Assembly (NCBI RefSeq): GCF_000020505.1
Contig: NC_011027.1
Location: forward strand, 1,100,001 to 1,164,000
Reading direction: 5' to 3'
Length of the DNA stretch: 64,000 nt
Origin: Chlorobaculum parvum NCIB 8327
GTDB lineage: Bacteria; Bacteroidota; Chlorobiia; Chlorobiales; Chlorobiaceae
In this document: in pieces, positions 45,235 through 54,380 of the stretch
How positions within the stretch are numbered: the stretch's first letter is position 1
Layout of the letters: the number at the start of each line of letters is the position of its first letter
Notes under the pieces: generated by a model
What the model saw: only the letters and a program-made list of their open reading frames with translations
Database searches by the model: none
Told to the model about the DNA's origin: nothing
Position numbers and translations under genes: made by a program

Positions 45235-46412
45235 AGAATAAATCGAGAACGGCCACAGCGCTGCTCGCCTCTGCGGCCATGCTGCTTCCGTCGGCCAAGA
45301 ACGCTTGCGCCGATACGCCGCCTGAACAGGGCGTCGTGAGCATGAGGTACCTGAATTATCATGACTACCAGAAAGGTGATACTGACCTGACGGCTGGCAT
45401 GTCGCGCGACCGGATCGATGTCAATGCGCTTTCGTTTTACGGCATGATGCCGATCGCCGGGAAGTGGTCGATTGCGGGCACCTTTACCGAGGATTCGGTA
45501 AGCGGCGCATCACCGGCGTATCATGGAGCGGGCTTTCCGGCGGACTCGATGTCAGGCGCCTCGGCAGAGATCCGTTACTCGGGCGATCTGAAGCTCACCC
45601 GCTACTTTTCGAGGGGCACGTTGAGTGTCGGCGGCAGCTATTCGGAGGAGTCCGATTACATCTCGCGCGGCTGCTCGCTGAACGGCACCTGGTCAACCGA
45701 AAGCAGGAACACCACTTTCAGCCTCGGAACGGCTTACAGCAGCGACACGATTTTTCTGAACAAGTCAACGGTGGTGGCTTCCAAGCAAAGCGATACGCCA
45801 GGCAGAAAACGAATCGTTTCGGGTCTGTTCGGCGTGACACAGGTCATGTCGCAAAACGACATTGTGCAGATGACCGCAACCTACGCACATGGCGACGGCT
45901 ACTACAGCGACCCGTACAAAGACCCCGACGTGCGGCCCGGTAAGCGGAACATGTTCACCTTCCTGACCCGCTGGAACCACCATTTCGACGGACCGGACGG
46001 CACCGCGAGATTTTCGTACCGTTATTACAACGACTCGTTCGGCATCGTGGCGCACACGTTCGATCTTGAATACGTGCAGCCGTTGCCGAACGGGTGGGAA
46101 ATTACACCGATGGTGCGATTCTATTCGCAAAGCGCGGCCGATTTCTATGTGCCTACCGGCGACGATCCGCTCGCCCCGACGCCGGTGCCTGCCGGAGCTG
46201 AACACTACTCCGAAGACCAGCGGTTATCAGCTTTCGGCGCTTTCAGTTACGGCGTGAAGGTCTCCAAAGAGCTGGGGCGAAGCTGGACTGCGGACGTGCA
46301 GTACGAAAACTATCAACAGCGTTACGACTGGTGCATCAACGACGATGGCGATTCGGGCATCCCATCCTTCAGGTTCAGAAACATCCAGCTCGGATTGTCG
46401 CGCAAGCTGTGA
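45225..46412 (+). CDS. DUF3570 outer-membrane beta-barrel with flavinylation-type motifs
   Basis: 395 aa from ATG 45225, overlapping the DUF4266 end. Signal peptide about 1-30. The rest is built of alternating aromatic strands ending in Leu (GLSRKL), a beta-barrel suited to the outer membrane. Two near-identical heptapeptides, DSVSGAS (90-96) and DSMSGAS (107-113), match the D-x-x-S-G-A-(S/T) signature at which ApbE attaches FMN to Thr/Ser. ApbE is the next gene. It may carry electrons across the outer membrane; this is inference. Confidence 0.8.
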   Translation: MQLKNKSRTATALLASAAMLLPSAKNACADTPPEQGVVSMRYLNYHDYQKGDTDLTAGMSRDRIDVNALSFYGMMPIAGKWSIAGTFTEDSVSGASPAYHGAGFPADSMSGASAEIRYSGDLKLTRYFSRGTLSVGGSYSEESDYISRGCSLNGTWSTESRNTTFSLGTAYSSDTIFLNKSTVVASKQSDTPGRKRIVSGLFGVTQVMSQNDIVQMTATYAHGDGYYSDPYKDPDVRPGKRNMFTFLTRWNHHFDGPDGTARFSYRYYNDSFGIVAHTFDLEYVQPLPNGWEITPMVRFYSQSAADFYVPTGDDPLAPTPVPAGAEHYSEDQRLSAFGAFSYGVKVSKELGRSWTADVQYENYQQRYDWCINDDGDSGIPSFRFRNIQLGLSRKL

Positions 46413-46452
46413 TGCTTAAAAAACGTCTGCATTGATGTAATTTATTGTCCGT

Positions 46453-47334
46453 ATGCAACGGTTTGAATTCAGGGCGATGGGCAGTGCGTGCGAGATTGTG
46501 CTCGCAGGAGTCGACAAAAAGGAGTCGAAGATTCTGGCCGCGCTTGCCATGAAAGATGTCGCCCGGATCGAGCGGAAGTTTTCCCGTTACCAGCCGGAAA
46601 GCGTAATCTCGAAGATCAATGCACAAGCCGGACTCGGCTTGACAGTGTGCGACGAGGAGACATCGGCGTTGATCGACTATGCTGATGCCGTGTATCGCAG
46701 CAGCGGAGGACTCTTCGACGTGACCTCCGGCGTGCTGCGAAAAGCGTGGGATTTCGACCGCGCTGAAGTGCCATCGCAAAAGATGCTCTTTGAGTTGCTG
46801 AAGCTCGTCGGCTGGGAGCATGTGGAGCGAGAGGGAAGTGTTGTGCGATTGCCAGAGGTGGGAATGCAGCTCGACTTCGGCGGTATCGGCAAGGAGTATG
46901 CCGCCGATGCGGCAGCGGAGCTTCTGAATGAGCAGGGTGTCCGGCACGGCTATGTGAATCTGGGCGGTGACCTCCGCATCATCGGCCCGAAGCCCAGCGG
47001 TGAGCCGTGGACAATCGGCATTCGCGATCCGCGCAAGCCAGGCAGCATGATCGCCTCGATTCCGGTCAGTTCCGGTGCCATCGCCACGAGCGGCGATTAC
47101 GAGCGCTTTTTCGAGTTGGCGGGGCAGCGCTACTGCCACATCATCAACCCGAAGAGTGGCTGGCCGGTGAGCTTCTGGCGCTCGGTCACGGTGCTCGCCC
47201 CACTGGCAACAACGGCGGGCAGTTGCGCAACCATCGCGATGCTGCTCGAAAAACAGGGCGTGACCTATCTGAAAAAGTCCGGCTTCAACTATCTGGCAAT
47301 CGATCAAAACGGCAAGCTGTATCATAACCATTGA
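46453..47334 (+). CDS. apbE: FAD:protein FMN transferase (ApbE family)
   Basis: 293 aa, ATG 46453, just after a stop in the same frame, so no longer start is possible. Family motifs: FRAMGSACEIVLAG (5-18), DFGGIGKEYAADAAAELL (about 140-157), YVNLGGDLRIIG, and CHIINPKSGWPVS. The enzyme splits FAD and links FMN to Thr/Ser of partner proteins. It lacks a visible signal peptide or lipobox, unlike most ApbE proteins, although its likely neighbour-encoded substrate is exported. It lies 40 bp after the DUF3570 gene and 9 bp before dsbD. Confidence 0.9.
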   Translation: MQRFEFRAMGSACEIVLAGVDKKESKILAALAMKDVARIERKFSRYQPESVISKINAQAGLGLTVCDEETSALIDYADAVYRSSGGLFDVTSGVLRKAWDFDRAEVPSQKMLFELLKLVGWEHVEREGSVVRLPEVGMQLDFGGIGKEYAADAAAELLNEQGVRHGYVNLGGDLRIIGPKPSGEPWTIGIRDPRKPGSMIASIPVSSGAIATSGDYERFFELAGQRYCHIINPKSGWPVSFWRSVTVLAPLATTAGSCATIAMLLEKQGVTYLKKSGFNYLAIDQNGKLYHNH

Positions 47335-47343
47335 ACAACCATC

Positions 47344-49209
47344 ATGATCAAACAAGTAACCCCTCGACGTCTGATTTCGGTTTTCACGGTGCTCCTTATT
47401 CTGCTCATGAGGAGCACCACTGGCCTTGCCGCTGATTTTCTCGATCCTGAACAGGCATTCAAAATCAGTGCGGAACTGACCGGCAACAAAACCATCGCCT
47501 TGCACTGGAACATCGCCGAGTCATACAAGCTTTACAAGAACCAGATGACGGTCGACGTGACCAGCGGAACGGCCACCCTCGGTAACCCGTCGTTTCCCGA
47601 GGGTATTCTTTTCACCGATCCGACAACTGGCGAAAAAGAGATCATTTATCATGATAAACTGACGGTCGAAGTACCGATCAAAGAGGCCTTGGCACCATTT
47701 ACCGTAAGCGTCGGCTACCAAGGCTGTTCGGAGGACGGGTTGTGTTATCCTCCGATTACGACAGACTTCCGTGTCGATCCATCAAAACCGGGTGTTTTAT
47801 CTATTGTGACTGAGCCGGATGGCAGCGGTTCGGCCGGGTTATTACCGGCAACAGCTCAAGTCCAGCCTGAGACAGTCACACCTGCTTCCACGGCATCGAA
47901 AGAATCGGGCGGCCAGAACGATCTTTCGCTCGCAAAATCCACGCTCGAAAGCGGAAGCTGGTGGAAGATTTCCGCTGCGTTCCTGCTCTTCGGACTGCTG
48001 CTGTCCTTCACGCCCTGCGTGCTGCCGATGGTGCCGATTCTCTCCTCGATCATCGTCGGAGAAGGGGAGAGCACCAAAATGAAGAGCTTCCTCATGGCGG
48101 TAGCCTACTGCCTCGGCATGGCACTGGTGTACACCTCGCTCGGCGTGGCCGCGGGACTTGCCGGGGAAGGGCTTGCCGGAGCGCTCCAGAAACCCTGGGT
48201 GCTGGCGCTGTTCAGCCTGCTGCTGGTTGCACTGTCACTCTCGATGTTCGACGTCTACGAGCTTCAGCTGCCCTCTTCGCTGCAAACGAGCCTGAACAAA
48301 ACCACCGGCAAGCTCAAGGGCGGTAAATTCGCTGGCGTGTTCCTGATGGGCGCCATTTCTGCGCTGATCGTCGGCCCCTGCGTGGCCGCACCGCTGGCCG
48401 GAACGCTGGTCTATATCAGCCAGACGAAGGATGTGTTCATCGGCGGTCTGGCGCTCTTTTCGATGGCGATGGGCATGAGCGTGCCGCTGCTACTTATCGG
48501 CCTTTCCGCCGGAAGCTTGCTTCCGAAAGCCGGAGCCTGGATGATCGGCGTCAAATACGTGTTCGGTCTGTTGCTGCTTGCCGTTGCTATCTGGATGGTA
48601 ACGCCCGTGCTACCGCCACAGGCTCTGATGGTCGCGTGGGGTACGCTCGGTATCCTCTGCGCGGTCTTCGCCGGAGTCTTCGGCCCACCCGCCGAAAAAC
48701 TCACCATCGGCGGCAAATTCAAAAAAGCACTCGGTCTGGTGCTCTTCATCATCGGCGTCATGGAACTGGTAGGAGCGGCATCTGGCGGTACCGATGCGCT
48801 GAAACCGCTCTCGGGATTCCACAGTGTTTCCGGCTCGGTTGCCACAAAGACAGAGCACCTCACCTTCAAGCGAGTCCACTCCATCGACGAACTCGATCGT
48901 GAACTGCAAGCCTCCGCAGGCAACCCCGTCATGCTTGATTTTTACGCCGATTGGTGCGTTTCGTGCAAGGAGCTGGAAAAGTTCACCTTCAGCGATCCCA
49001 AGGTGCAGCAGGCGCTTGCAAACGTCACACTGCTGCAGGTCGATGTGACGGCAAACAGTGAAGACGACAAAGCTCTGATGAAACGTTTCAGCCTGTTTGG
49101 CCCGCCCGGAATCATCTTTTTCGACAAGTCAGGCAACGAGCAATCAGACAACAGGATTATTGGATTTGTCGAGGCTCAGGAATTCCTGAGACACTTGGAG
49201 AGATTATGA
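47344..49209 (+). CDS. dsbD: Thiol:disulfide interchange protein DsbD
   Basis: 621 aa, ATG 47344. Signal segment 9-30. The N-terminal Ig-like domain carries the cysteine pair GCSEDGLCYPP (about 129-139). The eight-helix membrane domain has FTPCVLPMVP (near 222) and GPCVAAPLAG (near 340), and the C-terminal thioredoxin domain has YADWCVSCKELEKF (near 540). Electrons pass from cytosolic thioredoxin to periplasmic partners, here probably the TlpA-like protein at the start of the cluster. A hairpin ending in T follows. Confidence 0.95.
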   Translation: MIKQVTPRRLISVFTVLLILLMRSTTGLAADFLDPEQAFKISAELTGNKTIALHWNIAESYKLYKNQMTVDVTSGTATLGNPSFPEGILFTDPTTGEKEIIYHDKLTVEVPIKEALAPFTVSVGYQGCSEDGLCYPPITTDFRVDPSKPGVLSIVTEPDGSGSAGLLPATAQVQPETVTPASTASKESGGQNDLSLAKSTLESGSWWKISAAFLLFGLLLSFTPCVLPMVPILSSIIVGEGESTKMKSFLMAVAYCLGMALVYTSLGVAAGLAGEGLAGALQKPWVLALFSLLLVALSLSMFDVYELQLPSSLQTSLNKTTGKLKGGKFAGVFLMGAISALIVGPCVAAPLAGTLVYISQTKDVFIGGLALFSMAMGMSVPLLLIGLSAGSLLPKAGAWMIGVKYVFGLLLLAVAIWMVTPVLPPQALMVAWGTLGILCAVFAGVFGPPAEKLTIGGKFKKALGLVLFIIGVMELVGAASGGTDALKPLSGFHSVSGSVATKTEHLTFKRVHSIDELDRELQASAGNPVMLDFYADWCVSCKELEKFTFSDPKVQQALANVTLLQVDVTANSEDDKALMKRFSLFGPPGIIFFDKSGNEQSDNRIIGFVEAQEFLRHLERL

Positions 49210-49257
49210 GTGATGAATTGAAGAAGAGTTGACGAAATGGAGGATCAGGAATGATCA

Positions 49258-49287
49258 GGGGGCGGGCTTATTTGTCCGCCTTTTTTG
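49258..49287 (+). terminator. Terminator after dsbD
   Basis: GGCGGGC and GTCCGCC form a short stem with an AT-rich loop, followed by TTTTTTG. It fits the end of the redox cluster transcript. Confidence 0.65.
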
Positions 49288-49413
49288 TTTTACGAGCTTG
49301 ATCGCGATCCCGGCGTGAACAGATTTAAAGCTTCGTGAGTAAACGCTTTCCTAAACTTTTCGTAGTTTTTTGATAATACTGATGCCCGCAAAATAGCTGG
49401 AGAGAGATTGCTC

Positions 49414-50955
49414 ATGTCTGCGTTCGCAAAGAAATCAAAAGCTGGTTCGCAGACATCGCGGCCACAAACGATAAAGCAGGCGAGCCGCCCGTTTTTTGAC
49501 CAGAGCCCCGAGACCACACCATTCTTTCAGAAACAGCCCGAAGCTGCGGTCGCAAGCGAGGATAAAAGCTTGCGCCGTCTTGATTTTCGAAATGTCACCC
49601 GACCACCATCGAATGCCAGGTTGCGTATCCCGTCGTCAGCCGATCTTCAAGGGATGCTGACGTCTGGAACCGTAGATAAGGCTGTAGTCCTTTCGCGAGT
49701 TCGCAAGCTGCTTGAGCGAATGTATCGTGAAGGGCGCCTGTACTCTTTTACCTCCAGTGTCGATAGCGATATGACTACCGATATCGATACGGCGATGGCG
49801 GCTATTTTTCCATCACCGGGCTATCTCGATCAGGCAGCCTTCGAGCGCTACATCGACCCTTCCGATCGGAAGATGGTGTACGAATCTGTTGACGATTCCT
49901 ACACTACGCCCGATACCAAAGACCATGCCAAACTGAAAAAAGGGCTTGAGGCCGCAGCAGCTACAGCCGGTACGGTAGCCAACGACAAAACCGGGCTGGA
50001 AGCGGTATTTGGTAATGGCAAGAGGCCTGTTCTTACCATGGGAAAATTGTGGAGTTTCCCATCCATAACAAACGAAAAGTACGTCACTACTGCGCAGCAA
50101 AACTACAGGACAATCCAGGGTCGCCTCAACTATCTGGCAACAACTATTGATACGAATATCTCTACGGACTACAACCTTGATTCCCAGGAAACTTTTCTCG
50201 GTGGATGGGCTGCGTATGATGACCAGGAGTTGTTCATCATGTCCACAGTCGTCTCTGATCCAGAGACCCCTCGCTCGAAGACTATACTTCTCCACGAGGC
50301 AGCTCACCTTTCCAACTCCGACATCAAGGATTACGTCTATTACGGCACTTCTGGCTACGAGTCTGCAGAAGAGGAAACAAAGATCAACAATGCGGCGCAT
50401 TATGAGGAGCTTCCCCGACGGGATTGGGGCGTAAGTAAATATGCCGGTAAAACGTTTACACCAGGCGTTTCAGGATCGGGCAAGACCACGACAACCGAGG
50501 AGAAAGTCAAGAATGAGACTGTGAACTATTATAGAATGGCTTGGGATGCTGCCGTCACCGTCCATGACCTTCTGAAGTATGTTTACATTCAGCAGGTGGA
50601 TGGCGAAAGCCTCGGGGACACCTGGTTGGAGGAGGTAAAGACTCTAGCTCGACTGCTTGAAGTGTCACAGTTGATGGACTTGACTTTGCACGAGCAATCA
50701 AAAGTCCCTCCGCAGATTACCTTGCTTGACGTTACAACGGCAGAAAGTATCGCAAGAGGGGTTGGGTTTGTTGAGGGCTATGTAAAGCCGTTCCCTGATG
50801 GAACAGTGCCTGATTTGGCTATGACTGTTCGTTATGCCGTAAGCTTGTCTGTTGACGATGCCCTGGCTGCATATGGTGGCCTGTTGGGTGACGCCGCCCG
50901 AGACCGCAAGCTTGTTGACTGGCTTCACGATCATTACAAAAACGTCTATGTATGA
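49414..50955 (+). CDS. Aspzincin-like metallopeptidase protein with injection-system-cargo-like N-terminus
   Basis: 513 aa from ATG 49414, after GGAGAGAG. Residues 1-45 are basic and Pro/Phe-rich with two PFF blocks (RPFFDQ, TPFFQK), like the N-termini of DUF4157-type cargo of extracellular contractile injection systems. A middle domain follows. TILLHEAAHLSN (HExxH at 294-298) precedes DIKDYVYYG (Asp306) and NNAAHYEEL (about 325-333), resembling the HExxH plus GTxDxxYG plus NAxxYE layout of M35-type zinc peptidases. There is no signal peptide. No injection-system genes are in the window. The family and role are inferences. Confidence 0.55.
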   Translation: MSAFAKKSKAGSQTSRPQTIKQASRPFFDQSPETTPFFQKQPEAAVASEDKSLRRLDFRNVTRPPSNARLRIPSSADLQGMLTSGTVDKAVVLSRVRKLLERMYREGRLYSFTSSVDSDMTTDIDTAMAAIFPSPGYLDQAAFERYIDPSDRKMVYESVDDSYTTPDTKDHAKLKKGLEAAAATAGTVANDKTGLEAVFGNGKRPVLTMGKLWSFPSITNEKYVTTAQQNYRTIQGRLNYLATTIDTNISTDYNLDSQETFLGGWAAYDDQELFIMSTVVSDPETPRSKTILLHEAAHLSNSDIKDYVYYGTSGYESAEEETKINNAAHYEELPRRDWGVSKYAGKTFTPGVSGSGKTTTTEEKVKNETVNYYRMAWDAAVTVHDLLKYVYIQQVDGESLGDTWLEEVKTLARLLEVSQLMDLTLHEQSKVPPQITLLDVTTAESIARGVGFVEGYVKPFPDGTVPDLAMTVRYAVSLSVDDALAAYGGLLGDAARDRKLVDWLHDHYKNVYV

Positions 50956-51019
50956 CCGAATAAACAGCCTCGATCCTGTCCGGTGGTCAGACGTTTTCGT
51001 TTGACCACAAGACCAGTCT

Positions 51020-51721
51020 TCACAACCCCTCGAAAAACCCTTCCAGCGAGGTCTGCGCCACTTCTTCATCTCCTTCTTTAATCAGCTCGAAAGTTTTGTT
51101 TTCCGCCTTTGGATGCCATAACGAAATCACCGCAGCTTCGGCGACGTCGCCGCGATCGATCGAGCCGGTGATTTTGTCGCCGGTGTCGAAGCGTAGTTTG
51201 TGCCGGAAAGCCGGGCCGTCGAGCAGGCCGCCGGGGCGGAGGATGGTGTAGCGGAATCCTGCTTCTCCGTAGAGTTTGCGGACGGCTTCTTCTCCGGCAA
51301 GCTTCATGTCGAGCACGCGTCCGTACTTGTTGAGCGGATGCTCTGGATGGGTGACGGCGAGGGAGCTGATGAGCACGAAGGTTTCGACGCCCGCCGCTTT
51401 TGCCGCGCGGGCGAGGCGGATCACGCCGTCGCGGTCGATGGCGGACGGGGGAGGAGCGTCGGGGTCCATCACGTTGCCGCCGATGGCGCAGATGAGAGCA
51501 TCGATATTCCGGACGGCGGCCTCGACCTCCTCGTCGTTGAGCACCGAGCCGATGACGAGCCGGTCAACAATTTCGGGGCCGAAGAGTTCGATCGCTTTTT
51601 CGCCGGAGCGCACGAAAAGCCGGAAATCGATGCCGTGCGCCTGGAGTCTCCGGACGACGAGCTGGCCGGTTCTGCCAGTCGCTCCCGCGACCAACACGGT
51701 CCCTTTGAATGGTGCTTTCAT
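51020..51721 (-). CDS. NAD(P)-binding atypical short-chain dehydrogenase (NmrA-like)
   Basis: 233 aa, ATG 51721. Nucleotide-binding loop GATGRTGQLVV at residues 13-23, then ALICAIGGN, FVLISSLAVTHPEHP and YTILRPGGLLDGP, typical of atypical SDRs (SDR_a5) that either sense NADP(H) or epimerise sugars. Without the YxxxK pair a catalytic reductase is less certain. It is convergent with the metallopeptidase gene and lies just after the membrane-protein gene on the same strand. Confidence 0.85.
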   Translation of the reverse strand: MKAPFKGTVLVAGATGRTGQLVVRRLQAHGIDFRLFVRSGEKAIELFGPEIVDRLVIGSVLNDEEVEAAVRNIDALICAIGGNVMDPDAPPPSAIDRDGVIRLARAAKAAGVETFVLISSLAVTHPEHPLNKYGRVLDMKLAGEEAVRKLYGEAGFRYTILRPGGLLDGPAFRHKLRFDTGDKITGSIDRGDVAEAAVISLWHPKAENKTFELIKEGDEEVAQTSLEGFFEGL

Positions 51722-51780
51722 CAGGGCTTCTCCTTCATTTTAAAAATCATTCGCTACAATTTCTTGTCTGGCCTACATGC

Positions 51781-52362
51781 TCAAGGAAACATAGAGAACT
51801 TAACGTTCATGATCATCGTCAAATCAACGATGGCATGCAGCACGAACACGGTGCGCAGGTCGCGGTACCAGAAAAACGCCAGCGCCCAGCTCAGGGCGAT
51901 CATGAGCTGGATCGGAAAAAAGAATGGCTTGAACGGGCTGGTCTGGACGACGTGTTCCGGCAGAATGGCGAGCCAGAAGAGTCCGTGAATCAAGCCGCTG
52001 TAAATCATGAAGAAGAGAAAGCCGACGGCGAAGCCCGCCCACTGGTTCTTGGTAACTTTGCCGATGAGCGTTTGGCCAAGACGAAACATGGCGTAAAACA
52101 TGAAGGTCTCCGCGATGCCGTTGCCAACGCTGAAGATGAGGGCGCTCCAGACGTCGAGCGTCCGGCCTCCGTCGGTTGTAGAGTTGGAGTAGATGTAGGC
52201 GTTCAGGCCGAGAATCACTACTGAGAAGATGAGTAGGCCGATGCGCCGCGCGTCGTATGGCGGCTCGGGAGCGGTGATATCTTTGCGGAAAAAGACCACA
52301 CCAATGAGGATGGCGATGGCCCAGTAGATGTAGATTTGCAGCGGCGCTGGAATGGTTTCCAT
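51781..52362 (-). CDS. CPBP-like intramembrane protein, degenerate
   Basis: 193 aa, ATG 52362. Six membrane helices. The segment GIAETFMFYAMFRLG is close to the CPBP (Abi) motif EExxxR but has Ala-Glu in place of Glu-Glu; SGLIHGLFWLA and LHAIVDLTM supply the two histidine-containing motifs. This family includes prenyl-endopeptidases of the Rce1 type. With an altered first motif activity is uncertain. It lies 18 bp after lipA (stop 52381) on the same strand, so they may be one transcript. Confidence 0.6.
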   Translation of the reverse strand: METIPAPLQIYIYWAIAILIGVVFFRKDITAPEPPYDARRIGLLIFSVVILGLNAYIYSNSTTDGGRTLDVWSALIFSVGNGIAETFMFYAMFRLGQTLIGKVTKNQWAGFAVGFLFFMIYSGLIHGLFWLAILPEHVVQTSPFKPFFFPIQLMIALSWALAFFWYRDLRTVFVLHAIVDLTMIMNVKFSMFP

Positions 52363-52380
52363 TGATCGTGAAGGTTTTGG

Positions 52381-53259
52381 TTAAGAGTTGGAAATTTCTT
52401 CAACCGGCTCGAACGCTTCGGCGTGGTAAGAGCTGCGCACGAACGGGCCGGACTGCACATGCCGGAATCCGGCGTCGAGCGCGATTTCGCGGTATCGCTC
52501 GAACTCTTCGGGCGTCACGTAACGGCTCACCGGCAGATGCGTGGCGGTCGGTTGCAGGTACTGGCCGATAGTCACCATGTCGCAGCCGTGAGCACGCAGG
52601 TCGCGCAGCGCGGCATTGACCTCCTCCGGCGTTTCGCCCATGCCGACCATCATGCCGGATTTCGTGGCTAGCCGGAATTGGCGCTTCGCCCGTTCGATCA
52701 CCGCGAGCGAGCGTTCGTACGAGGCTTGCGGGCGCACGCTGGCATAGCGTGACGGTACGGTTTCGATGTTGTGGTTCAGCACTTCGGGTCGCTCTCGCAT
52801 CACCGAATCGAGCGCTTGTTCATCACCCTGAAAATCGGGAATGAGGCACTCGATGCTGACACCGGGATTCACTTCACGGATCGCGCGGATGGTTTCGACC
52901 CAGTGCGCTGCGCCACCGTCCGCAAGGTCGTCGCGATTGACGCTCGTCAGCACGGCGTGCCGGAGCTTCATCGCTTTCACCGCCTCGCCGATTTTCGCCG
53001 TTTCCTCCGGATCGGGCATCGCCGGACGGCGCTCGGTGCCGACCGCGCAGAAACGGCACGAGCGGGTGCAGACGTTGCCGAGCAAGAGGAACGTTGCTGT
53101 GCCTTTCGACCAGCACTCGTGCAGGTTCGGGCACATCGCTGAGCGGCACACGGTGTGCAGGCTGTGCTTGTTGAGCAGCTTTTTGGTCGAAGCGAACGAC
53201 GAGCCGGAGGTGAGCTTGATCTTGAGCCAGTCGGGTTTCTTTCCGGGACCGGAGTTCAT
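52381..53259 (-). CDS. lipA: Lipoyl synthase
   Basis: 292 aa from ATG 53259; the longer frame to 53316 lacks support. Three-Cys auxiliary cluster motif [12 protein letters not shown] and radical-SAM motif CTRSCRFC are both present, and the ending has RSSYHAEA (conserved Arg-Ser-Ser-Tyr). It inserts sulfur into the octanoyl group on lipoyl proteins. A green sulfur bacterium may need it for 2-oxoacid or glycine systems. It is transcribed with the membrane protein gene behind it. Confidence 0.95.
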   Translation of the reverse strand: MNSGPGKKPDWLKIKLTSGSSFASTKKLLNKHSLHTVCRSAMCPNLHECWSKGTATFLLLGNVCTRSCRFCAVGTERRPAMPDPEETAKIGEAVKAMKLRHAVLTSVNRDDLADGGAAHWVETIRAIREVNPGVSIECLIPDFQGDEQALDSVMRERPEVLNHNIETVPSRYASVRPQASYERSLAVIERAKRQFRLATKSGMMVGMGETPEEVNAALRDLRAHGCDMVTIGQYLQPTATHLPVSRYVTPEEFERYREIALDAGFRHVQSGPFVRSSYHAEAFEPVEEISNS

Positions 53260-53391
53260 GCGGCGTTGTCGGGCTGAGGGTGAAAAAGTTTTCACGAATA
53301 TAGCCAATCCTGACAATTATGCCCGCTATCGTCAGACGAGTGAGGTGGACGAAATGGGATAACGGCCTGTCGAACTTTGCTTCTTTTCTGT

Positions 53392-53434
53392 TGTCATTGC
53401 GAAGAGCGTAGCGATGCGGCCATCGATCTTCATG
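53392..53434 (+). repeat. Dispersed TCATTGCGAAgAGC repeat, copy 1
   Basis: The sequence starting TGTCATTGCGAAGAGCG is a copy of the same repeat found reversed at 63095-63130. It is common in bacterial chromosomes as a REP-like element between genes. Here it lies in the 275-bp gap between lipA and the RsiV-like gene, otherwise empty of coding signals. Confidence 0.7.
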
Positions 53435-53591
53435 ATAAATGCGCATGAATTGCTTCGCTCGACAAGTCGGGATCGAAATACTGGAAATTAATCGTTGGTC
53501 AATCCGACTGGCTGCTCATTGGACACGGATTAAAGAAAATCCATACATTGTTCAATGGAACTGCCCGGTTCAACCTCTCATCGCTCCGATC

Positions 53592-54380
53592 ATGAAAAAG
53601 CTTTTCGCGGTTTTTGTGGCTTTCATCACAGCAGCGCTGCTGCCTGCTCTTGGTTCAGCAAAATCTTCTTCCTGCCCGCTCGGGTTCGGTCTTTACAGCT
53701 ATGAACAGTACTCGCAAATCAATGCCCAGACCTACTGGAAGTGCGACTATCCGGTGTTTGAGAGCTCGAAAATTGGTGACATCATCAATGCGTCAATCCT
53801 GAAAGCGGTCGTCAGCCAAACCCCTTCGCCTGACTCGAAACCGACGGCAACGAGCGTCGAAGCAGCGGCGAGCGCTTTCATCAAAGGGTGCGACGAGCAG
53901 ATGAACGATGAGCAGGTGCACTCATGGCCGTGGCAATCGGAGACCACCGGCGAGGTGCTGCTCGACCAGCCCGGCCTGGTGACGGTCTCGATCTTTACCT
54001 ACGCCTTCACCGGTGGCGCTCACGGCATGAGCGTCACGCAATACCTGGTGTTCGACACGGCCACCGGCAAGCAGCTCGGGCTGACCGATATTTTTGCGCA
54101 GGGATTCGAGGCGCAGCTCGACAAGCTGATCGAACGCCGATTCCGGCAGATTCGGGGCTTGTCGGAAACCGATCCGCTCAACGGAGAAAAAGGCGGGCTT
54201 TTCGAGAACAAAATCAAGCACAACGACAACTTTGCCGTGACCGGTTCCGGGATCCGCTTCCTCTACAATCAATACGACATCGCCCCCTACGCCGCCGGTC
54301 AGATCACCGTCGATCTCTCTTTCGATGACCTGAAAGGCATCCTTAAACCCTTGCCAGAACTCAAATCGATCAAGCCATGA
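53592..54380 (+). CDS. Secreted RsiV/DUF3298-like protein
   Basis: 262 aa from ATG 53592. Signal peptide 1-23 (ending GSAK). The mature protein has the DUF3298/RsiV pattern with VSIFTYAFTGGAHGMSVTQY (GGAHG motif) near 140-160, LGLTDIFAQGFEAQL and a late PYAAGQITVDLSFDDL. RsiV binds lysozyme as an anti-sigma factor domain; here it stands alone, so it may be a periplasmic sensor or hydrolase-binding protein. Its stop overlaps the ATG of the cupin gene. Confidence 0.75.
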   Translation: MKKLFAVFVAFITAALLPALGSAKSSSCPLGFGLYSYEQYSQINAQTYWKCDYPVFESSKIGDIINASILKAVVSQTPSPDSKPTATSVEAAASAFIKGCDEQMNDEQVHSWPWQSETTGEVLLDQPGLVTVSIFTYAFTGGAHGMSVTQYLVFDTATGKQLGLTDIFAQGFEAQLDKLIERRFRQIRGLSETDPLNGEKGGLFENKIKHNDNFAVTGSGIRFLYNQYDIAPYAAGQITVDLSFDDLKGILKPLPELKSIKP

